Assembly (NCBI GenBank): GCA_036784855.1
Contig: JAZDSV010000078.1
Span: forward strand, 1-46,932
DNA: 46,932 nucleotides
DNA from: Aphelidium insulamus
Taxonomy: Eukaryota; Aphelidiomycota; Aphelidea; Aphelidiaceae
Direction: 5' to 3'
Below are positions 35,640-46,932 of the stretch, piece by piece. A program made the translations under genes and the position numbers. Numbering within the stretch: position 1 is the first letter of the stretch; the number at the start of each line of letters is the position of its first letter. Under the pieces are notes generated by a model. The model ran no database searches. It worked only from the letters and a program-made list of their open reading frames with translations, and was not told the origin of the DNA.

Positions 35640-36732
35640 ATGTCATCGCCGGCGCGGACTGCGCAGTCTCCGCCACCACCACCAGCTAGCAGTGGCAGCC
35701 CCACACCACTCACCCCACAATCCACCACTTCTACTACAGCTTCCATCACGGCCAATGTGGTGTCGACCTGGGAGGTGATGGAGAGTCTGATCAGGCGGCG
35801 CTGCAGTGTCATCCGGTACCTGAGCACCGCGTACGTCGGCGAAACACCCTTCATGAACACGGCACGCATCCGCCTGGTGGACACTTATCAGCGGGACCTG
35901 CAGAACAAGAAGCGGTGTGTGTACTACTCTCGTGTCTGGGTGATATCAGTGGACAGGTGGCTGACTGTCGGAATGGTAGGACAACAGCGTGGTTGTACCT
36001 GGGCGTCAGTCTGGCGCAGCTGCTCTCGCTGTCCAGTCCGGCAACGTATGCCAAGTCCATAGTCTCACTGCTGGCCGAGTATGGTGAAGCGTCCGGGGCT
36101 GCACATCGACGTCTGGTGCGTGTCATGTGAATTCATTAACAGTGGCCTGCCACTGACACTGATACCTTGTAGGCCTCCTTCCGGTGGACAAAGCGCGGCA
36201 GTGCTGCGGCCGACAACGCCACTGACTCGGACACGGACCATCAGCATCGGCACCGTCTGGCGCACTTTAATGTGGTATGAATGTGTAGGATAGGCACGAT
36301 GTATTGGTTATCCACCCATGTAACAGCCATTCGACAATCTGGACTCGGCCGAGGTGTTGCAGTCGCTGTGTGAAGTGCTGGTGCGCGTGTACACCAAGTT
36401 CATGGCGTGGAAGAGCGTGGTGGCCACTCCCGCGCTGGATGCCGGCACCATGCAGGTATCGCACCCGACAATGGGCGCCGATGGTGCGTCAGCCTCCGTC
36501 ACCAACGAGGCTCCCGTCTATGAGTCCTTTCAAACCGCTGACCGTCGTCTAAAGGTATGAGATATGACTGTTACACTCGTTGTGCACTTAACAGTAATAG
36601 AAATTCATCGCGGCTGTGGCGGCCGAGGTGGAAGACATTGCCAATGGCGTCATTGACTCGCAGTTGGACCGGCTGGACCCGCTGACAGTGCAGAAACACC
36701 GCGTGACTACGGCCGAGATGCCGGTACTATAA
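35640..36732 (+). CDS. Unknown multi-exon protein
   Basis: Five exons: 35640-35914, 35950-36115, 36173-36274, 36327-36554, 36601-36732. The first intron (35915-35949) is only 35 nt. The N terminus is Ser/Pro/Thr-rich (QSPPPPPASSGSPTPLTPQS). The body is helical: STWEVMESLIRRR, TTAWLYLGVSLAQLLSL, YAKSIVSLLAEYGEASG, AEVLQSLCEVLVRVYTKFM and RRLKKFIAAVAAEVEDIANG. It has the feel of a conserved housekeeping protein with a central variable insert, but I cannot name the family. No membrane segment is certain. Confidence 0.6.
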
Positions 36733-36808
36733 TGATAGTAGTTCACATGTATTAAATTGAATGTATATATTAGTTGATCCCCAGAGAAGAATGCATATTT
36801 GTAGGCCG

Positions 36809-38020
36809 CTACTTGGCCAGCGGTTCCAGCAGCCAACCAATGAGAAAGGCTACTCCTGCCGCCAAGCCTCCCGTGAGCAGCACGCTCAACCCACTGCGCA
36901 CCCAGTGACTGTTTGTAAGCCGGCTCTTGAATGCGCCCAGGGAGAACAGAGTGAGCGCCGTGAGCAGCGATGCCACCAAAAATGTCGGATTGAATCCGGC
37001 GGCCGCGAGATCCGTGCCCGACTCACTGAGCACGTACGCGACAATGTAGGCAATGAGTGGCACAAAGCCGAATACACTGAACGATATGAATGTGACCAAA
37101 CCATTCTTCCACGGCGCCGACGCCAGATCGGGCGGCTGTATGCCCAGCTCATCGACCAGCATCGCATCGATAAACACGTCCTTGTACTTGGACATGACAT
37201 CAATAATGGTGACGGCGTCTGCCTTGGTCAGCCCCTTCTGTTGATATATCTCCACCATCTCTTGCTTTTCGCCTGTAGATTAAGTATATTGCTGCATAGC
37301 TATAACATAAATGTAACTCACCCTCCAAGTAGTTGTCGGTCTCCCATTCTTCGCGGCGACGCTCATTCAGTGCAAAATCTAGTTCAGCCTGCGAGCTGAG
37401 AAAATCGCCCACCCCCATGGAGAGACCGTCCGCAAACAAATTGGCCAGACCGAGCATGATGACCAGACCGCTGGACAGGTTGGCACCCGCAACACCCGCC
37501 ACCACGGCAAATGTGGTTATTGTGCCGTCCACTCCGCCATACACAATGGACTTGATATATGTGCCCATGCCACTAATAATATCTTATTAGCATTTGATGA
37601 AGAATATATTTACATACTACTATATGCAGAAAAATACATGCACTAAATGAAAAATACTTACTTGGAGTGCTCCTCTTTGGAGGCCGAGTGCGGATTCCAC
37701 GCCTGCGTGTCGCCACTGGTCTCTTCCAGCGAGCACTCGCGAGAATTGACCGCGAGTCGCCGGTCATGCGCGGCCCGTGACGCGTCCATGTCACCCACCT
37801 TGTGCGCTTGTCGCGCCTGCGAGAGATCGCGCGAGATCACCGGCACGGCGGCGGTGCTGGTGGCATTGGTGCTTGTCAGTGACATTGTCTCGGTGGGGGA
37901 GGCGGGGTCAAGGTGCGCGGCGACATCATTAACTCCGTCATTGGGAGCTGAGGCCGGTGAAGCCGCGGGTGGCGCGGTCGCAGTCTCGCGCATCTCTAGC
38001 GAGTCGTCGGCGCCAGACAT
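36809..38020 (-). CDS. VIT1/CCC1-family vacuolar iron/manganese transporter
   Basis: Transporter moving Fe2+ or Mn2+ into the vacuole or an equivalent acidic compartment. On the minus strand, exons 38020-37662, 37572-37322 and 37272-36809. The core has GTYIKSIVYGGVDGTITTFA, NLFADGLSMGVGDFLSSQAE, then the metal-binding cytosolic helix rich in E and R (LNERRREEWETDNYLEG, KQEMVEIYQQKG). The last three membrane helices run from LVTFISFSVFGFVPLIAYIV to the C terminus. A poorly conserved N-terminal extension of about 120 residues precedes the first helix. Intact, with GT-AG introns of 89 and 49 nt. Confidence 0.92.
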
Positions 38021-38333
38021 TGCAGTTGCTGTATGTAGTTGTGTGTGTGGATGTAATAATTGTGGAATATCATAGCCGCCCCTTGAAAGGCGCCCCTATC
38101 AGCGATGCATCATGGCAGGTGAGTGGCATTGATTAGTGTGTATTGTGTGTATTGTGTATTGCGTATAAAATAAGTGTGTTGTGTGTTGCGCATTGCAAGT
38201 ATTTAAATGGGCTGTGTATAAATAAGTGTGCTGTGTATTGGTATAATGTTGTGGTAGTGCGCATTCTCTGCATATATTTACACGTCGGTGTTAAGCAGGG
38301 CTAATATCTATTTATCTGTTATTTAGCTTAATC
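38021..38333. other. Divergent promoter region with TGTGTATT-rich tract
   Basis: It lies between the VIT gene (-) and the acidic-protein gene (+). Degenerate TGTGTATTG repeats fill about 38125-38255. A potential first exon ATG-GCA-G ends at a GT donor at 38119 and would splice in frame to 38347, an alternative start for the downstream gene. Confidence 0.4.
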
Positions 38334-39066
38334 ATGCTTTCCACAGGTGGACACTCGAGATATCTGTGGCCGGGACAGGGCGATAGCGGTGCTACTAGTC
38401 GCAATGCCGTACTAGGCAACAGTCATGATACACAGTACTTTGACATCAGTTCGCTGGTCAAGGCAGAGCAGGCGTTGGAGGACAAGGTGTGCCGTCATAT
38501 TATTCACGCCCGCGGGTGGCTGACTGTGACAGTTGCAACGCATACGCCAGTGTCCCGATGCCAAGTTCCGTCCCATAGGGCTGCAGGCCGACAGCACCAC
38601 TGCAAGTACCGCACACGCCGACACATTGTACCACATGCGACGATACAGTCACACTCCATTACGGGTAACAAGTGTAATGTATCGCGCATTACCCCCTGAC
38701 TGATATGGGCAGAGGAGCGGTCCTGTAACGGTACACGTGGACAACAGTGCATTGATGCAGCTGGATGAGAGTTTCGAGATACACGACTCGGCGACCAACT
38801 CTGAGGCGGCCTCGCAGTCTGGGAGTGACAATGATGGCTCTGATGGCGGCGACACCACGACTACGGACAACTTTTTAGACGGGCCGGTCATGGCTGGACA
38901 GAGCTATGAGATCGGTGACACGGATGATGATGGAGATGATGCCGATGAAGACGGAGCAGATGTGGACAGCAACAACAGCGACGAAGATGGCGAGATAGCT
39001 CACGAAGCCGACAACTCTGACGACGTCTTCCAGGACAATGCATCCAGCACCGCCTCTTCCGATTAA
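38334..39066 (+). CDS. Acidic C-terminal protein, unknown
   Basis: Exons 38334-38486, 38533-38664 and 38713-39066 with GT-AG introns of 46 and 48 nt. The N-terminal part has SLVKAEQALEDK spliced to LQRIRQCPDAKFRPIG, likely helical. The C-terminal third is extremely acidic (DTDDDGDDADEDGADVDSN). I used the ATG at 38334. The alternative start at 38112 through a 228-nt intron would replace only the first few residues (MAGGHSRYLWPG). No family recognised; acidic tails of this kind are common in nuclear chaperones and transcription factors. Confidence 0.55.
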
Positions 39067-39130
39067 AGTACACGCATGATTTCTTCTTGCGTATGTATAT
39101 ATTGTAGCAATGTCGAGCGTCCGGGATGTC

Positions 39131-39891
39131 TCAAGTGCGCACAACGTTTGTGTTGCGGAAGCTGGAGTTGTCCACCAGCGCCTGCTTGTGAGCCTTGTAC
39201 TCTATCGTGGTCTCGGCGGGAAGACTCAGTACACGCTTCATCGTGTCCCTGTACATGTACTGGTAAGTGGTGTTCACCGAATTCTGGCACAGATTGTATC
39301 TCACCGAATATTGTCATTAAGACTCTGGTCATCCGCAGTCTTGTTCCATATGGAGATAATGTCCTCGTTGCTGCGCACAGACACCACGGCACCGCAAATC
39401 TCCTCGCCCACCGCAAACTCGCCCGACACCATGGCCAGCATCAGATTCTCCCATAGCCTATCCACCAGGCCCTTCTTGATGCGCACAATCCACTTGCCGC
39501 CATTCACGTTGGCCGCGTCCTTCACGCGGGTTCATTGAGTGTATCATCCTATGCGCACACAGAGTACACACCTCCCAGATGGGCTTGATGCCCTTGCGGA
39601 AAAAGTGGTAGTCGCTAGTGATGGGCAGCTCCGATGGGCGCTTCATGTGCGTGTACACTGCCCAGAACTGCTCCACCTACATTCACAGAGTCAGCCACAC
39701 GAGACATAGAATGGCGCGCCGTCGATCTGTACCGTGTTTGCGGACGCCACCACAATCATCTGCTCCTCATAGTTGACCGTCTGGTTCTTGACGCCGTGCG
39801 GCCGGTGAAAGTAGGAGAAGGACCAGGCGTGCTGCAGCGGGTGCGGCACGGTTGCAGCGCCCGCACTGACCAGCTTGTCCAGTCTATGCAT
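39131..39891 (-). CDS. EIF4E2: eIF4E homologous protein (4EHP / eIF4E2), start approximate
   Basis: Cap-binding protein that represses translation in animals by competing with eIF4E. Minus-strand exons 39891-39733, 39676-39572, 39519-39305 and 39248-39131. The product begins HPLQHAWSFSYFHRPHG and continues VEQFWAVYTHMKRPSELP, FFRKGIKPIWEDAAN, GGKWIVRIKKGL, LWENLMLAM, EEICGAVVSVRSNEDIISIW and IRDTMKRVLSLP. The Y in the WSFSYF position (where classical eIF4E has W) and the GEEICGAVVSVR run are typical of the 4EHP class. The first ATG in frame is at 39891, but an upstream exon is likely. It is divergent from KDM5. Confidence 0.92.
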
Positions 39892-40032
39892 GTGGTGCGT
39901 CAGTGTGCTGCAGGTATTGATAAAGGGGTGACGCGTATGTACTCTGCGGCCACGGATGCCGGCAATGCAACGGCGGTGGTCATAATATGTTGAACAATGA
40001 TGATATTCAAGAATCAAGATCTGACTTCTCAA

Positions 40033-45253
<5,221 letters not shown>

Positions 45254-45365
45254 GCTCTGTCAATAAACGTAGGTATTTGGTTACTCGAAACAGGTGCATC
45301 TTCACATATGTATCACTATCGATTAGAGGATCGGTGTACGCCAGTTCAGCCAACTTGCCCAATAG

Positions 45366-46048
45366 TCATGTTGACATTGCGTGACTGACCTCCACCAAAC
45401 TGGTCATACATAGGCGCGCAGTATTGGGTGGGAGTGGCGCGCAGCAAGCGGGCATTGCGTACATATATTTACGCGCACTGCTGGTGACTAGTAGTCGCTG
45501 ACTACTGACATGCTTCGGCGCGGCACCAACGGTTGGCAGCGGTTCAGTGCGCAAGTGTGCCACGTCGCCGCCGTTCTCCGCCCGCTCCATATCGTAAGTG
45601 AGTGCCAGTACGCGTATATCAGTGATGGACAGCACGGGGAAATCGCCAGTCTTCTTGGCCATGGCCACCACTTCGCACCGCGTAAGCAATATAAGAATTA
45701 TATCATAGATATATATGTACGCGCATTAAGAAACAACACGGGTTGTGGCATACCTGCTTCGATAGCCGCGGCGGAAGGCGGCCGCACCTGCATGGGCTCT
45801 AACCAGCGCCATGCGTCAACGCGCGTCTTTGTGTCGCGCACCTCAGCCACCACTTCCGGCACGCTGAACCACCGCTCGGCTATCTGGTCGCATTGCACGC
45901 CGTGAAAGAGCGCGTTTTCCGCGAGAGTAAAGTTGGCTGGCTATTTCAAAACATTACAATCTATTAGACTTTGTTCCACGACTAGAGGGCCCGGCTTGCT
46001 AGCCTTCTCCAGGTGAGCGTTCAGCTCCCCCTGCGAGGCAGCCGACAT
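45366..46048 (-). pseudogene. NOB1: NOB1-like PIN-domain gene, C-terminally truncated
   Basis: NOB1 is the endonuclease that cuts the 3' end of 18S rRNA in pre-40S particles. On the minus strand, ATG at 46046-46048, exons 46048 to about 45983, 45940-45754 and 45670-45366. The PIN core is present: FSVPEVVAEVRDTKTR and AKKTGDFPVLSITDIRVLALTY. The position of the first catalytic Asp reads LAENALF rather than xxDxxAF, so that residue may be missing. The reading frame ends after about 185 residues. The zinc ribbon and the other 200 or so residues of NOB1 are absent, and KDM5 occupies the place where they would be. Either a truncated copy or an odd short form. Confidence 0.75.
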
Positions 46049-46932
46049 AGGGCAGCTGGTCGCAGTTGCTGCCTGATGGCAGCATTGGCAATTCGCCAAA
46101 TATTAGTAGCAGCATTACGATCGCGGTTCCAAATGTGTGCGCAATTGTCACAAGTGACACGACTTCTGTCCATCACGCCATCACGTGGTCGCCGCTCTCG
46201 TGGCGCACAGTTTGCACGCAGTTGCTGATTAGTGGCACACCAGCTACACTGCTTGCTTGAGCGGAATTCATCCACCAAGTAAACCTTGTAACCAGCTCTA
46301 CGCAACGTTATGCGAAATCTTTCCCTTCACTGGCTCTTTGTATTTGCGATGCTGACTCTGTGCCCAGTCACCAATTGCCACAATTGTATCTTGTGGTGGC
46401 CCAAAGAGCTGGCGAAATTTTTTGATCATTAATGCCTCCGATTTTTGCCGCAGAAAGTATGAGCCCAAGTTTAACTTTCGAAACAGATGTTGGCCATAAA
46501 ATTGTTGGACGCGGTGATTGTATGTCAATTTTGCTTGAAGATAGCCGCGGTATTCAGCAAAGTTGAGCGTTTTGTGGTTGAAGGCGGTGAGCATCAATTC
46601 CCACTGTGTAACAGACATTTGTCAATTATCTCGCGCTTTTGCAACTTCTGTCTAATTGCTGCATACTTGTCGCCATGTTTCATTATTCGTTGCTCTGCGT
46701 GTACCGAAATTTTGTCTGATTTCGATCGGATCCCTGCACGCAATAGAGCAAGTTGCCCATATTCGGATTGATTCCAACAATATTTTTTTTAGCCAGATCA
46801 GAATAGTCGGCGAGCTCATCAATATACTGATCTAGAGGCGTACAGGAGTGTTTTCGCTTTGTTTTGGTACCTCCTTCTTCAGTATAATGCAGCAGCTGAC
46901 GGAATCGGTTACGATTTGAAAGTCAAAGCAAA
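46021..46932 (-). pseudogene. Fanzor (eukaryotic TnpB-like RNA-guided nuclease), C-terminal part, broken
   Basis: Minus-strand product resembling IS607-like TnpB and eukaryotic Fanzor proteins. It runs in from the window edge. RuvC-I region NIVGINPNMGNLLYCV. Then KYAAIRQKLQKRE, TLNFAEYRGYLQAKL, LFRKLNLGSYFLRQKSEA, KKFRQLFGPP, IVAIGDWAQSQHRKYKEP and YKVYLVDEFRSSKQCSWC. A zinc ribbon (CSWC ... CDNC) and the RuvC-III motif WNRDRNAATNI follow, ending at TGA 46021-46023. The open segments are in different frames: breaks lie near 46690, near 46610-46625, and near 46315 between PVKGK and FRITLRRAGY. The first RuvC Asp (normally DP) is Asn here. The last 28 bp overlap the start of the NOB1 frame. Inactive relic by all visible signs. 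Confidence 0.85.

Overview
The window is eukaryotic nuclear DNA from a gene-dense genome with many very short spliceosomal introns (mostly 40-60 nt, one only 35 nt). The gene set points to an opisthokont, most likely a unicellular holozoan. It includes a Homer-type EVH1/coiled-coil protein, KDM5 with JmjN-ARID-PHD-JmjC-C5HC2, a GCK-III kinase, a 4EHP-class cap-binding protein, synaptojanin, an anoctamin and a Crinkler-type protein. No single marker settles the species, and Homer is the strongest hint. Gene models below were built by hand from reading frames and splice signals, so exon edges are approximate where stated.

Layout. 1-525: 3' end of TGS1 (+). 587-1802: RAD1 (+), with two apparent frameshifts. 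1839-2316: a (CATA)n array. 2393-3485: cytochrome c heme lyase (+). 3567-7653: three unfamiliar genes (a secreted acidic protein, an ankyrin-repeat protein and an unknown protein). 7850-9636: RBBP4 (+). 9729-10475: low-complexity ORF (-). 10598-10730: a decayed copy of an anoctamin exon. 11028-13790: Crinkler-like NTPase-nuclease (+), broken. 14496-17255: anoctamin (+). 17319-18023: hypothetical (-). 18417-20572: phosphoglucomutase (+). 20967-22273: Homer-like (+). 22888-24705: UBXN7 (+). 24946-26612: GCK-III kinase (+). 26919-30874: synaptojanin (+). 31200-32688: MFS transporter (+). 32689-34914: gene-free stretch with tandem repeats and strong hairpins. 34915-35452: small membrane protein (+). 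35640-36732: unknown conserved-looking gene (+). 36809-38020: VIT1/CCC1-family transporter (-). 38334-39066: acidic protein (+). 39131-39891: eIF4E2/4EHP (-). 40892-45253: KDM5 (+). 45366-46048: truncated NOB1 (-). 46021-46932: C-terminal part of a Fanzor (eukaryotic TnpB-like) nuclease (-), broken and running off the window.

Most genes are unlinked housekeeping functions: RNA cap methylation, DNA-damage clamp, cytochrome maturation, chromatin, ubiquitin/p97, phosphoinositide turnover and translation. The accessory content lies in three places: the 3.5-7.7 kb block, the Crinkler-like gene flanked by a partial anoctamin duplicate and the intact anoctamin, and the Fanzor remnant that abuts and overlaps the 5' end of a shortened NOB1.

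The observations most worth checking are: (1) the Fanzor relic whose first RuvC aspartate is replaced by Asn; (2) two hairpins 177 bp apart with almost identical 15-nt loop sequences but different, compensating stems; (3) an unusually high number of GC-AG introns, ten by my count; (4) the Crinkler/anoctamin duplication structure.
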